From contig WUJK01000002.1 of the NCBI GenBank assembly GCA_011317545.1, positions 3,100,001 through 3,164,000 on the forward strand: 64,000 nucleotides of DNA, read 5' to 3'. The notes beneath the pieces were generated by a model. It was not told the origin of the DNA, made no database searches, and saw only the letters and a list, made by a program, of their open reading frames with translations. The DNA is from Coniella vitis (taxonomy: Eukaryota; Ascomycota; Sordariomycetes; Diaporthales; Schizoparmaceae). A program made the translations under genes and the position numbers. Shown piece by piece: positions 22,213 through 34,499 of this stretch (the stretch's first letter is position 1; every line of letters begins with the position of its first letter).

Positions 22213-24091
22213 GCTGCTGCTGCCTCCACTGTTGCTGGTCAACGGCGGACCTGGGACGAGTAGCGTTGTTGGATTCCGTGGACTTGCTGCTGCTGCTGAC
22301 ACTCGGCCGAGATGGAGACCTGGACCGGAACCAGGACTGATGGTACCGCCGCCACCACCACCACCACCACTACTACTCAAAGAATACGCAGGCGTTGGAT
22401 AAGGGCTGACCCCGGTCGTAAGCTCAGCGACGCTCGGCAGCTGCATGCGAGCGCAGCTCTCGGCATTGCGTTCCCGGATGCCGGTGGACTGGATGGGGGG
22501 AAGACCTGGGCCGGGCGTAAGAGGCATGGGGCCACTGCTTGTTGGGTCGTATGTGGTGGTGGTGGTGGTGGTGGTGGTGTACTCGGGCGCCGGCGCGGAG
22601 CCAGGTGCTGTAGCCGTTGCGGAGGAGGGGGGCTGTGGTCTGGTGGGCGGCAGAGCATCACGCAGCAAAGGGTGGCTGCTCGAGAGGGACGATGCCCGGT
22701 GGGATGATGGACCTTGTGGGGAGAGGGCAGATATTGGCGATGGGGGGATGCTGGGGGGCAGAGACGACGGGTGAGGAGTCGGTATCTGGGCTGCTGCTGC
22801 TGCTGCTGCTGCTGCGGAGAGCGCTAGAGGAGGAGGAGGAGGAGGAGGAGGAGGCGGCTGGTGAGGATGTGGATGGGAGGAGTACGGGTGAGACGGAGGA
22901 TGGGGATGCGGTGGAGGATGGGCGCCAGGCGCAGGAGCGAGGTGCGGCACGATCTGATGGTGATGCTGGGGCGGCAAATGATGGGGAGAGGGCGCTGTCA
23001 CGGCGCGAGGGTACCGCAGGAGGTGTGGATCGACGCGGGGCACGCTGCCCTGGGACTGCGAGTGGACATGGCCTCGCGACGAGGGGTGCGGCCCGGGCTT
23101 GGTCGGCCTGTGGTGGTGGTGGTGAAGGTGGGACGCTGCCTCGGCGGGATGTGGCTGCTGGTGGTGGTGCTGGTGATGGTGGTGGTGCTGCTGCTGCTGC
23201 GGCTGCTGCGGCTGCTGCTGCTGCTGGGATGAATTGACGGTGGCCAGAACAAAGGGCACGACGCCGGCACGGGTGGCCATATCCGTCTCGCCCAGATGCC
23301 AGTGCATGGCCTCGACGGCGCGCCATGGGATGTGCATCTCTTCGGCCACCTTGGCCCACATTTCGGGCTTGAACCTGTGGGAAATGCGCGGCGACGAGCA
23401 TGCGAGTCAGTAATTCTCCGGGACAAGGGGGAGGTCTGGTGGGCTCCAATCGTAGGAGTCGCAACGGGTCTCTTTTTATGCATGAATGAGCATGAGAATC
23501 CACTCCGAAACCTGGGTGGTTCAAGCAGAGGGAAAAAAGGAAGGCCTCTGTGCCGTTCGCCCGGTTCTGCTGAGCCCAAGTCATCCGCGCACAACGAGGC
23601 AATGTGTGTGCGTGCGTGTGCGGGTGCGTATGTTGTGGGCAGACTCACCTTTCGTACAGCCGTGCAAGTTTGTTCTTGCGCTCTTCATCCCACTCGCTCC
23701 GTCGCTCGAGATAGTTTTGGTAGTGAAGGCGGCAGCTGGTGACGCTGCGGCCTGGGACCCGCCTCGAAATGTCCTCCCACTTCATGCCTCTGCCTCGCAG
23801 CTCAATGAGGATATTGTCCTCCTCGGGCGACCACTTGCTCTGTTTCTTGGCCGGGCTGTCCGTGCTGCACTCGTCCTCGTCCCGCTGGCCCACCGAACTG
23901 AGCCCCCCCGGCGACGACAAGCCAGACCCGGTGCCGGCGGCCCTGGAGGCGGGTGGCGGCGGCACCGCCGACATGGACGTCACGCCCGGATATGGCCCTG
24001 GGCCTGGTCCGTAGTCTGGCCCTGCCATGAACGAGTACAGAGAGGGTGGCGCTGGTGGCGCCGGCGGCGGCGCGGCCGGCATGGTATACAT
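22078..24091 (-). CDS. Two-repeat Myb/SANT-like DNA-binding protein
   Basis: Exons 24091-23649 and 23374-22078 are joined through a GTGAGT...CCACAG intron, giving 579 residues. The first Myb repeat is KWSPEEDNILIELRGRGMKW...SVTSCRLHYQNYL. The second is EWDEERKNKLARLYERFKPEMW...IPWRAVEAMHWHLGE, which the intron splits. This pairing marks a fungal Myb-like nuclear factor. The N-terminus is Pro/Ser/Gly-rich. The long tail is Gln/His/Pro-rich with (H)n, (Q)n and an Asn run encoded by GTT repeats near 22180-22212, typical of activation regions. The chosen start (MYTMPAAP) is the first Met close to the domain. The frame stays open upstream to 24880 with no other Met, so a longer or spliced N-terminus is possible. 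The gene has 9.5 kb of gene-free DNA upstream. Confidence 0.85.
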
Positions 24092-26720
24092 GCTGCTGCT
24101 GCTGTCGATGTGCCTCACAAACGACGACGACGATGACGACGACGTGATCCCCGGCGCGGCTTGCTGAGGGCCTCGCTGGCTGCCTGCGGCTGGTGCGAGC
24201 GTCAACGGGCTCCTTTCTGCGCCCGCCAAGCCAGAGCGGTGACCGTGGCAGCGACGAGGGGTGGCCGCTGCAGCGCGCGGATGCGAATGCGGATGCGAAT
24301 GTGGATGCGGATCTGGCGCGGATGCGGACCTGGTGCGCGTCGAGTGCGCTGCGGTCGGTTTGGCAGGCTGGTCGTCCGAGCCCGCGGCGGGACCCTCGAG
24401 GAGCGATCTGAAATCCACCGTGAATGACGTCTTGAGCCAGCCTTTGCCCAAGACAGGGCTGTGGTCCTCCTTTTCCGCTGCGAGGATGGGATTTGTGTCT
24501 TGGATCTGATCGTGTGACCTTGCGCCGGCCCCCCCCCGTCTTTGGCTTTGGACCTTGTTTGCACTCTTTTGCTTTCCGTGGCCTCTTTTTTTTCTCTCTC
24601 TTTTTCTTTCTGTCGCTCGTTGCTCCTCTGTCTCTTGCGTTTGTCCTTTTGCCTCGCGCAATGCCGACGTCTTCTTCTGCCCGCCGTGCCGATGCTTGAT
24701 CCCTGGTGTTCCTCTCTGAGCGGCCCGATCCAGATTTCGATTCGGAAAGTAGATGGCTGACTGAAACAAAACCAAGAGATTGTTATTTTGTCTGGATTCC
24801 TTCTTCAGCCCCAGAAGAAAAAAAAGAAAGAAAAAAGGCCTGTTAGTGGAAAAGGAGGCCACAGTTTGCCACAACAGCAAGTTTGGCCGGATATCCGACT
24901 CGGGGCAGAAAAGAGCAGGCTTGTTGTTCCAGACGGCAGCCTCTTGAGGGTCTGTAGTAATGGGGATGATGCTGTAGAAACTCTGTATTTCGCTTGCCGC
25001 CAGTCAGAAATGGACAAGGAGGTGTGGAAGAAGGACTTGTCCTTTGGCTCGTCTTCCAACCACCGTGCTGCGTGCGTTGACCTGCCTGGCGTTGGCGAAG
25101 ATGATGAGCAGGGGAAAGCAGCGGATGACGTGGGCTGCGAAAATCAAACAAGATAGGATGTAGAAAAAGAGAGAGAGGGTGTGTGAGAGTAATAATTTGG
25201 CGCCTTCAAGCCCCAGATGCCGGATCCCCACAATGTGCAGCAGCAAAAGCGAAGGGTTGGTTGCAACAGGATTCGGTCGACTTCTTTCTGTGTGCGTGTA
25301 TGTGGGTGGGTGTGCAAAAGAGAGAGTGAGAGCGCGCGCCAAAGGTGTAATGTGCCTGCAGGAATGTGTGGTGTGCGCACGAGGGCAGCAAGAGAGAGAA
25401 ATGCTGATATGTGAAGTGAGTGAGGCTGATGTTCTCGAACCTGAGGGGCTGACCCGAAAGGATTGAAGAGGACTATTCTGGGTTGCAGGGTGGCTTGTGT
25501 GTGTGTACTATGTAGGTGCTCTCGTCAGAGATATACCACCAAGGCGTGGGCCGGGTCTGGGGAAAAGGTCGAATAAAAGAGAGCAATGGGAGGGAGCAAA
25601 AGACAAAGTGACATGCTGGGCGCCAGACTGGGCCAATGGCAACCAGGATAGGCCCGACTGGTCTTCTCGAGTCGGGAGACAGAGGTGAAGAAGACTAAAG
25701 CTGGGAAGGGGGAGAAGCAGAGAGGCAGGCATACGATGCCTACGACTGCTCCCACTCGGTACTATAGCATGTAAGTAGCCACACGAGAGATATGTATACC
25801 ATGCAGAGTACTTGGACGCACCGCAACACATGGTATACCATATAATAGTACATGGCCTGTCCAACCCCGTGCATGTACATATATACATACTTACAGACAC
25901 ACACCTGCTTATACTATGCCGGCAGCGAGCAGCCGCTCCAGCGCGGTCCGGGCGAGAGAACAACGGGCCAAGACAGAGAGGGTTCAAGATTGCAATTTCC
26001 CTCCTTCACCGCAAGGCCAGGCGAGCCGTTGGGCTGGCCTGGCGGGTGCGAGGCGAGCTTTTCTCGACCAGGGCCCAGTGTTTGTCTGGCTCTGCGGGCG
26101 GTGGAGGAACGAGCGAGGAGGACAAGGGAAAGGGAAAAAAAAAAGAAAAAGAAAAAGAAGCCCGCCCGGGTGGATCCTGTGCTGGTCCCATGGACTAGAA
26201 TTAGAATACTAGGAAAACAGAGAGAGAGAGAGAGAGCATACATACATGTGTCGCGAAGACTGCGAGGCCAAAGTGCAGTCAAAAACCTTGCCAGTGCTCA
26301 GAGTACACGGGCTGACTGCCGGGACCAAGTACAGAGTACTCGACAGCCAGGCAAGTATAGACGGCAGGACGGGCAGCTTGCACCATGACATGGTAGCAGG
26401 TACGGCAAAAAGCCAGCCTAGAGAGAAAAAGCAAGGACAAGCCCCGGGCCCAAACATGCACAGAAGCGAGGCATGGGCCAGGGAGGGGTGCGTTTGGCAC
26501 AGCTGGGGCGTGTCTCGAGCTGGACGAGCACGTAGAACAACCGGGCAAGAACACCCAGACAGCCAGGGGAAGAAAAAATATACGTAGTAGTCATGGCAAG
26601 GGGGCAGAGACAACCAAGCACGGGGAAGGACAAGGACGAATGGATGAACCGAGTCTTGTTCTCCCACGTACACAGTAACTTCCTCGAGCACGCGCTGGGC
26701 ACCGCCTTGCCTTGGTCTGC

Positions 26721-26860
26721 GTTGCTCTGCTCTGCTCTGCTCTGCTTTGCGTTGTGTTGCGTTGCGTTGCTTTGCGTTGCCCTGCGTTGCTTTGCGTGGC
26801 CCAACCAGAGTCAGCCCAGCCCAGCCCAGTCGCCCAGCCCAAGCCCAGCCCAGTCGCAGC
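26721..26860. repeat. Degenerate pentanucleotide arrays
   Basis: A TGCTC/TGCGT-type array (about 26721-26800) passes directly into a CCCAG-type array (about 26811-26860). Units are five bases and imperfect. Confidence 0.7.
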
Positions 26861-28327
26861 AGTCAGCTGTAAGACGAGCGAGCCATGTATGCAGTATTCT
26901 CTGCAAGTGCCATCCAGGCTTACTGTGCACCATCGCCATGGGATGTTGTTAGCAGGGCGAGCCCCTCCATGGACAGGATTCCTATTAAGCATTGCTGCCA
27001 CAAGTGTTTAGGGGCGGAGCCACTAACCTCAATTCGTCCACCTTGTCGCCAGGGGCTGGGTTGGGATTGGGATTGGCATTTGGGTTGGCTTGCGTGCCGG
27101 ACAGGGCTCAACTGGCTTGGACGAACGGTACATTCACAGTCCAAGGTTGGGGCAACCCAGGCACCACCTGACTTGGGAGAGGCCAGGCCACTGTACCCAG
27201 TACTCGATCTGTGTCATCGTAGTATTCTGGCGCGGGCAACTGACTGCTCGCAACAATGTCAGCAGAAGCAACAGACGACAATGCCATCCATCATACTATG
27301 GTACTTATTGGCCAGTACACCCACTCACGCGGCAACCGGCTGTTTGCTGGCTCTCTTGTTTGCCGCTCTGTTGTCCTGGCGTTTCCCAACCTTTGTTATA
27401 ACGTATTTGCCCTCTTCTGTTTGACCATCTTTTTGTTTTTGTGTTTTTGTTTGAGGAGAAAGAAGAAAAAAAAGGCCACCCTCTCTCCGCCTTGCTTTCT
27501 CAAACCCTTGCTTTGATCGATCCAGGGGAGAGAGGAAGAGAAGAAAAAAAAGAGGGGAAAAAAAAAAGATAGAGGGCATTTGCTCCAGCAAGGAACCTCC
27601 CTGCGCTCACAGGTCTGCTGGTAGGAGGAGGAACATGACTGAGAACATCCCATCTCCCCCCAAAGAACCCAAGAGACACGTATCAGTGCATACTGATGAG
27701 CCCGCAAAAGGCTTCTACACAACCCAAACAACGCTCAAACGGTGGCAGAATTGATGAGCCACGAATTCATGCATGCGCATAGGTTTTCAAATACCACCAA
27801 CACTCGGCACATACCCCCTCCATCTTCCGCCCAACTCCTCATCCTTACTTTTAGGTCCGGGGCCTCTCTTGAAACTGTTGAGCGCATCTTCTTTGTCCCA
27901 TCCGAAATATCAGTCCATGGTGGCGCACATGGTACACAGGATGCTTTTCCCGAGGGCTGAAAGCAGTTCGTTTCGCTGCTTGCTTGGCTGGCTGGCTGGC
28001 GGGCTGGTTGGCTGCTCGGGCTTTGGAGGCGCATACATTATGACTGGATCGATCGTTCCCAGCCAGCCGGGCTCAGCAAGAGGCGCCGTTGGACAGCAGC
28101 GCCTGTACTGTAGTGCAATGCATAACTGTACCTGTACCTGTACCTATTCCGCCTGCCGGTGCTGCTACCTAGCCTGCGTCCGTCCTACTGTGATGCCCAT
28201 GTACATACATACTGGCAGAACACGCACAGGACTTCAGACAACGCATAGAGAGAAGTGGCAAAGTGCAAGTCGGGTTGAAGAAAGAGGTTATTCAAGGCGT
28301 GGTTGGCTATGCGATTGTCGTGTCATC

Positions 28328-28356
28328 AGCGTGCGGTGCGGTGCGGTGCGGTGCGG
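28328..28356. repeat. GTGCG pentanucleotide array
   Basis: Five tandem copies of the unit GTGCG/GCGGT. Confidence 0.8.
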
Positions 28357-28995
28357 AGCATCTCCTTCTCGGCGGTGACTATAGCCGCAAAAGCGGCCGC
28401 ATAATTCCTTGACCGAATGCTCAAGCCTCATGAAAAAAAAAGGCCGTTCAACGGGGGAGGTTCTGTACATGGCTGCTCTCCTATCTTTTCCGAGCGTGGT
28501 TATTGCGTGTGTGTGTGCGCGCGCGCGCGGGTGTCAATGATGATCGTCCAAGGTGCTTGCTTGGCCCTTTTAGGGCTAGGAGCAGTTCGTCTCTTTGTAC
28601 ATGGTGGCCTGTCTCTGTCTTCTTTTGTCTTCCTTCGCCAGCCATGCTACGACCAGCAAAGCCCAGGCCTAGCCACGTCTTCCAATGACTTGCACCAAGG
28701 GACGATGAACGCTGATGTGCGCAACAAGGGCCTTGTCCAGTCTGATAAAACCCCAAAGTCATGCGCCAGGAACGTGGATGCTACGGTCCTGTAACCATGA
28801 GGTCTATGGCTCAGCCTTGCTGCAACATGCTTCTCCAGTCTCCCGAGTCTTCACCGAGAGTCAAAGACAAAACAGACCAAGTCCTGTGCTGAGCTTAGGC
28901 CGATCTGAAGCTTTTTGCGCTAGCAATATTTTGCCCAAAACGGGGCAGAGTTTGCGAGCCAAAGCCGCGAGGTAGACTGCTCCTTTCCACGTGTC

Positions 28996-29010
28996 TACAT
29001 AGTACTATGT
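28996..29010. repeat. Palindromic ACTATGTA-family element
   Basis: ACATAGTACTATGT (28997-29010) is a perfect 14-bp palindrome and includes one copy of the dispersed octamer. A further octamer lies 54 bp downstream at 29064. Confidence 0.8.
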
Positions 29011-32000
29011 GGCTCGGGGTCAATCCTTTTCACGGCAGTGGGAGAAGTGGGAACATCTCTCATACTATGTATATATGCCGCAATTCATCTCAACTTGTAG
29101 CTTGGGCGCTGATGAAAATGGAGCCGCAAGCCGACTATTGTGTGGCGAGCCCAAGGCTTATTGGGGTGCAGCCTTGCAGTGGACCAGGATAAGAAAGCTG
29201 GACAAAGCGCGAAGCCATGCACGTGTGTGTGCTGTAGATCAGTTGAGGCGCGATCGGAACAGTGGAACAGTGGCCTATCCGGCCCCCAGCCCCCAAGATG
29301 GCGGTTGCCGTGGCCGTTTGGGTCGGTGAGCCGGCCGCAACTAAGCACCCAAGGTTGGGCCCGAAGGCGTTAGAAGCCCAGAGTCAAGACCCAGTCTGTG
29401 CGTGGCCGGTTGGTTCATTCAAGGCCGTAACACAATGCCTTTGTGGATGTGTCGGGACCTAATCTGGATGCTCGGGACTGCGTCAGTTACTGGAAATTCG
29501 AATGAACAAAGCCAAAAAGAAAAAAAAAAAAAGAAGAAAGAAAAAAAAGAGGCAGAGAGCAAGTCCACACAGAAATACAGAGCATTGTGATAAAGTCAAA
29601 CGGACAAAATGACAAAAATAGAACAACAACGTACACTCACTCAGCTTGTACAGAGTTATATCTAGTACTATGTAGCTTCAGCCCAGCAAAGCCAAGAAAA
29701 CCCCTTCACAAGCGGTTGTCACTTGCAAGGGGAATCTCTGCAAGGCCTCGGTGATCATAGCAAGATGGAAGAAAGGGTACATCTTTAAACTCAGCAGCCA
29801 GCTCATGCATGCGAGCATGTTTAGCGTCAAGGTACGGACCCACGATACTATATACATCGTACTGCATAGTACGTAGTGAGTACTTGGCTGCCCCCGTGAA
29901 ACCCCAGCAAGGGCTTTGAATATGTATGCAGAGTAGTGGCCGGTCGTGGAAATGCCAAAAAGGGTCATCCCAGCAGTCGCGACCTCTAGCTTAAACATAG
30001 TATCTGCAGCAAAGCAATGAATTGGCGGTCAGCTCAGCCGAATCGCAGCCACCCGTCGTGCCGGCTCAAAGTGGGATGTCAACCAGAAGCCTTCGGTTGC
30101 GAGCATGAGGGAGTAGCGAAATTCACTCACAAAAAGAATAGTGCCCCTTCACGACAGATCGTGAGCGAAATTGAACCGCTCCGATGCGATGCTTTTCCCC
30201 ACAGGCTGGCCACAACCATAGTCGTAGCGTACATATCGACTAACTAGACTGTACATAATGCCAGGGGCGAGCGACTGAGGCGTTGTTAGGTAACCAATGC
30301 GTTCGCTGGACGAGGGCCCAAGAAGCCCTACACTGGTGCCAGACACGACATGTCGTGATTCCGGTGCCACTCCAGGTGTAAAACTACCCTGCCAGCTTGG
30401 TCCACGAACCATCGGGTCTGCGGTTCGGTACGCAAGGTATCAGCCGCTGCTCACACACCCCAACACCATTCTGACTCTGACTGGACAATGGTTTGCCTGG
30501 GTCATAACCTGAAACCGTGCCGTTCGGATGCGCGAGCGAGTCCGACAAGATGCACTATGTACATAATAGGTTTATCATGCATTTGAGGATTCCATAAAGG
30601 TGTACATAAGGCGGAAACGCGCGCGCGCACACACATTCTCACTCACATGTAGTGCATATGCAAACAAGCCATAAATAGCCGTGCTTTCCTGTTGTACCCT
30701 GTCCTCGATGATGCTGGCAACGGCCAGCGACCCTGTGAAAGTGCATGGCCTCCACTGAATGAAAGTCGCGGGGCTAGGAAGCACCCCTGCAACGCTTGGG
30801 TGTGGTCGCTATACAAAGTACTTTTCCAGCATACATGGTAGTATACATAATAGTAAGGGAGACTGGGCTGTCAAGTTTCAAGCCAGTCTTCCTCAATGCA
30901 CGATGCCGCTTCTGCCAGATGATCGTCACTACGCCGTGCAAGGTTACGCACAGAGATCGTCTCGACGAGCTGTTGCTGCCCGAGCAGTTTTGCGGCTTCT
31001 AGTCGCTTCTAGACCTTGCTCTGATTCCTCAACTCCGCACGGTTTAGTTGGTGTAGGCGGAGTCATGGTGGTCACACTGCTCGTGGCAATTCCTATATGG
31101 GCGTGATCAGGTAGCAATTGGGGAGTCGGGAACAGGAGACCCAGCCGGCCTCCGCCAAGTTCTGACCGCGCAGTGGTGACATCCGCGGGTGCTTGGTAAC
31201 GACCAACGGACAATGGGACTGTGGTAAACAAGTGGGGCTGGTCAAGTGAGGCAATCCCCATGTGTGGCATCAGAATCCCGGCTCAAAGCATTGGCGCGCG
31301 ACCAGCTGGCATCTGCTGATTAGCAGGATTGGCAAGATCCCGTCTCCACCAGATCGAAGCTGTGCCTTTCAGAGGGCAATGTCATGGTGCTGATAAAGCG
31401 CTGCCCAAGAGTCGTGGCCCGGAAGCAATGATCCGAGCGAGGCCTCGCCAGAGCTAATGCCGAAACCAAATAATGCAATTCATGAGTTGTATGACCTGGC
31501 AAGTTGCCAGAGGAGAGAGGGATGAAAACAATGTATGTTCTCAGCCGTCGAACAATATAGATATCGCAGCATGCCGCAGCAATGACGTTGCGCACCCCCA
31601 GCTGCAGAGCGTGGTATGGCGATCGCACCATGCCAGAGCGATTCCCGCATTCACTCAGACCAGGTCAGAGTCCATTTACATAGTACTCTCCTCGTGGACG
31701 ACATCGGCCCGTAGACTGCCATGACTAAGTATGCTATGTCTGTGTCTGGCTCTGGGCCTTTCCGCTGGCATGACGGGCCAGGCTGATTTCGGAGTGATAC
31801 ATGTCGGGACCTCGCAGCCAAATTTGGTGTGTGCGTGCTGGGTACGGACGAACCCCATTGCGGCGGTGAACAAGTGAGCCCCAAGACCGGAAGATCTTTT
31901 AAGCAGGATGAAACAGGCAGCCGGTACACGCAGAGACTTGTCGAAACACAGCGAAGAATAAGGTCCTTGTGGGCAGTTTACAGGCTAAGATGAGCGTTTT

Positions 32001-33623
32001 CTGATCGGCTTGGGATAAGTTCTTTGATTTGTGGGAAGGAAAGAAGACGAAGAAGGGTCTGTATTGGGATGGTATATCGAGACTGTACTAACCAGTACCG
32101 ACATCTATTGTCATCTTACAGCCCGACAGAAGGATGTAGCTCATAGCATGGATACCGTCAAACAGGCGCAGCCCGTCGGACACTCGCCTCGAAGTGAAGG
32201 CGAGACGCGACGGCACGAGATGAGTCCCTTTGAAAACAGCCCGTCATCTGAAGTCGGGCATCGATGACCATGCATGTCGCATACTGTTGTAGGGTAGTGG
32301 AGCCTTGGTCTAAGATATGCCAGCTATATGCCGGGCAGTCCGTGAACTCCTAAGCGTATCGTGTTTCCGTGTTGTTTGTTTGATTCGCCCAATCAACGAT
32401 TGGCAAGCAGAGAAGACTTTGTAGATATCATGACCTCGTTCGTGCACATGACGCAGGAGACGGCAATCTTCTTTATTCTGCTTGACCTTCAACGTGAGTC
32501 GGCAGTCGTTACTGGACGTGGCAAGGGAGCTTGATCGTGTCAGTCAGTCATCACCGCCACCCGTTTGTCGCTGCATTTACGCATAGCCAATGACAAGCGC
32601 ACCACATCATATCGACAGAGGCATCAGTGGCCCCAAGCAACGGCAGAATTGAGAGCGGGGACACAAGCGTTGGGAGGTACAAGGCCATAGCCCTCCCGTT
32701 CGTGCCAGCCAGACCATTCAGAGCCACGGAAATGCTCATCGCGATGGCCAATGGGCTGGCTGCCTGGGTGCCTTTGTCGTGTGACAGGGTGGTCTTGGCC
32801 GAGCGGTGCAGCATGAGCCGCAGGTTTCCAGCAAGAGCCCCGAGAGTTTTGAGTTCTGGCGAGTGCCATGCATATCACAGGTCGCACAAAGAGCCAACGG
32901 GGGTTTCAAGTGATTGCAAGGCGCGGACGGGCAGCGTCGCCAGTGGCAGAGCAGACTGGCTGAAGCGGGGGTCAGCTGAGCACCCTGGAGAGAGGATCAA
33001 TCGGATAGCGAGACTGTACGTGTGGCAGATGCCAGCATGAGCTAATCATGGTGTGGGTGTCGTCGTCGAGGGCGGCGCAGCAAAGCCTGGCAGTCATGCA
33101 CTGAAGCTGACGAGCGTGCCTAGCCGGGTCACCCGGGACAGCCGATGCACATATTGTTGCTGTTGTAGCTTGCAAAGCGATGCTGCACCGTCGGATGGTG
33201 AGAGTACGTGGTTGCCAGTGATGGTGTTTTAGACAAGAACAACAACTCGCCAAAGTGCAGATTTGAGAGCTGTACACTCTGCTTTCTGGAGGCAGGTCTT
33301 TGGGGGTTTGGCGAAGGAAGGCAACGAGGATTGATGAACCCCTCTCGGGCTGCACTTTCCATGGTAGGCCCAACAAGCGCTAGCGCCACTCGCTATGATG
33401 GGTACTGTGGCTGGCGCGTTGTGGCTGCGCTCAGTGCTCTGTATCGTGTATCTTGTACCTACAAGTGCACGATTTCAGGCGCCAGATCAGCGGATAACCT
33501 CAACGCCCACAGCAGCCTCTCAGCAGCAAGCACGAGCAGTGTTCAACGCCACCCAGCAGCAGCCGCAGCAGCCGCAGCAGGCGATTCCCAAACATAGTTG
33601 GATTCCCATCGTACGCTCTTATC

Positions 33624-34499
33624 ATGGCTGACATGCCCATGCGCGTCGTGTCGGACGACACTTCGTCGGAGCGCCGCATCACCCCGTCTTGGTCCATCAG
33701 CACGCTCAAGGCAAAACTCGAGTCGGTCACGGGAATCCCGCCTTCTTGTCAAAGGCTCTCTCTCAGGGCCACAGGGCAGCAGAGCGTCCCCATCGAAGCT
33801 GTGGACGAAGACGCAACCTACTTGACATGCTTTGGTCTTGTGCCATATGCTGAACTCCATGTATGTGGCGCCTACTTGGGAGGACACTGACCAGGCTTGT
33901 CTTGCATATCCAAAGGGATAGGCAGGCTGGATGGAACCTGGCACACAAAGCCGTCTCACGGAAAGACGTGATCCATTCGGTATGGGCCATGCTTCTGACA
34001 TGTGTGCTAGGTGCTGGACACACGGCCACCGGGGGCCAGGCCAAACTACACCGACACCAGCGGCGTTGAAAAATATGTGATGCCAGAGGACGAGTACGCC
34101 AAAAAGACCGACTCTGTTCTTGCTTGGAAGAAGGCCGAGAAGCTCGGCCGCTTCGATCCCAACGCGCCAGACCGAGAGCAGGCCAAGATCGCAGCCTTTG
34201 AAGACGAGATCCGCAGCCGCGGTATTGAGATCGGCAAACGCTGCCGTGTAGGAGGAGATGACACGCGCCGTGGCGTGATCATGCATGTGGGCGATGTCAA
34301 GGAGATTCCTGGAGGCTCAGGTGCATGGGTTGGCGTCCAGCTCGACGAGCCTATGGGCAAGAACGACGGCAGCATCAACGGAGTGCGCTACTGGGGACAA
34401 GCATCCGACATGAAGCACGGCGTCTTTGTCAGGCCGGAGCGGGTCGAAGTCGGAGACTGGCAGCCCATGGATGACCTTGGAGACATGGAAGAGATCTAG
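33624..34499 (+). CDS. alf1: Tubulin-folding cofactor B (Alf1/TBCB)
   Basis: This is an alpha-tubulin folding chaperone that acts with cofactor E in the cytosol. Exons 33624-33860 and 34011-34499 give 241 residues. The N-terminal ubiquitin-like domain spans about 5-80 (RITPSWSISTLKAKLE, TGIPPSCQRLSLR). The linker has RPNYTDTSGVEKY and SVLAWKKAEKLGRFDP. The CAP-Gly domain at about 155-225 has GKRCRV, WVGVQLDEPMGKNDGSINGV and HGVFVRPERVEVGDW, with the GKNDG tubulin-tail-binding motif intact. The C-terminus is acidic, ending EEI, as in the family. AATAAA lies 79 nt past the stop. An upstream frame of 78 codons (33395-33631) overlaps this start by a few bases; whether it is in the mRNA is unknown. 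Confidence 0.95.

Larger units (their letters stand above)
24092..33623. other. 9.5-kb gene desert between Myb and alf1
   Basis: I found no convincing gene here on either strand. Open frames reach about 200 codons but lack domains, and opposite-frame partners are equally open, as expected in GC-rich noncoding DNA. Contents include octamer copies (25507, 28996, 29064, 29667, 30554, 31677), pentanucleotide-like arrays at 26721-26860, a GTGCG array at about 28328-28356, a GGCT array near 27987-28015, and a GTACCT triplet repeat near 28130-28145. The first 0.8 kb upstream of the Myb start is an open frame that may be 5' UTR or missed coding sequence. Confidence 0.6.

Noticed and set aside
33395..33631. 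Upstream ORF overlapping the alf1 start
   Set aside because: 78 codons long with no gene-like content; the transcript start is unknown, so a regulatory uORF cannot be supported.
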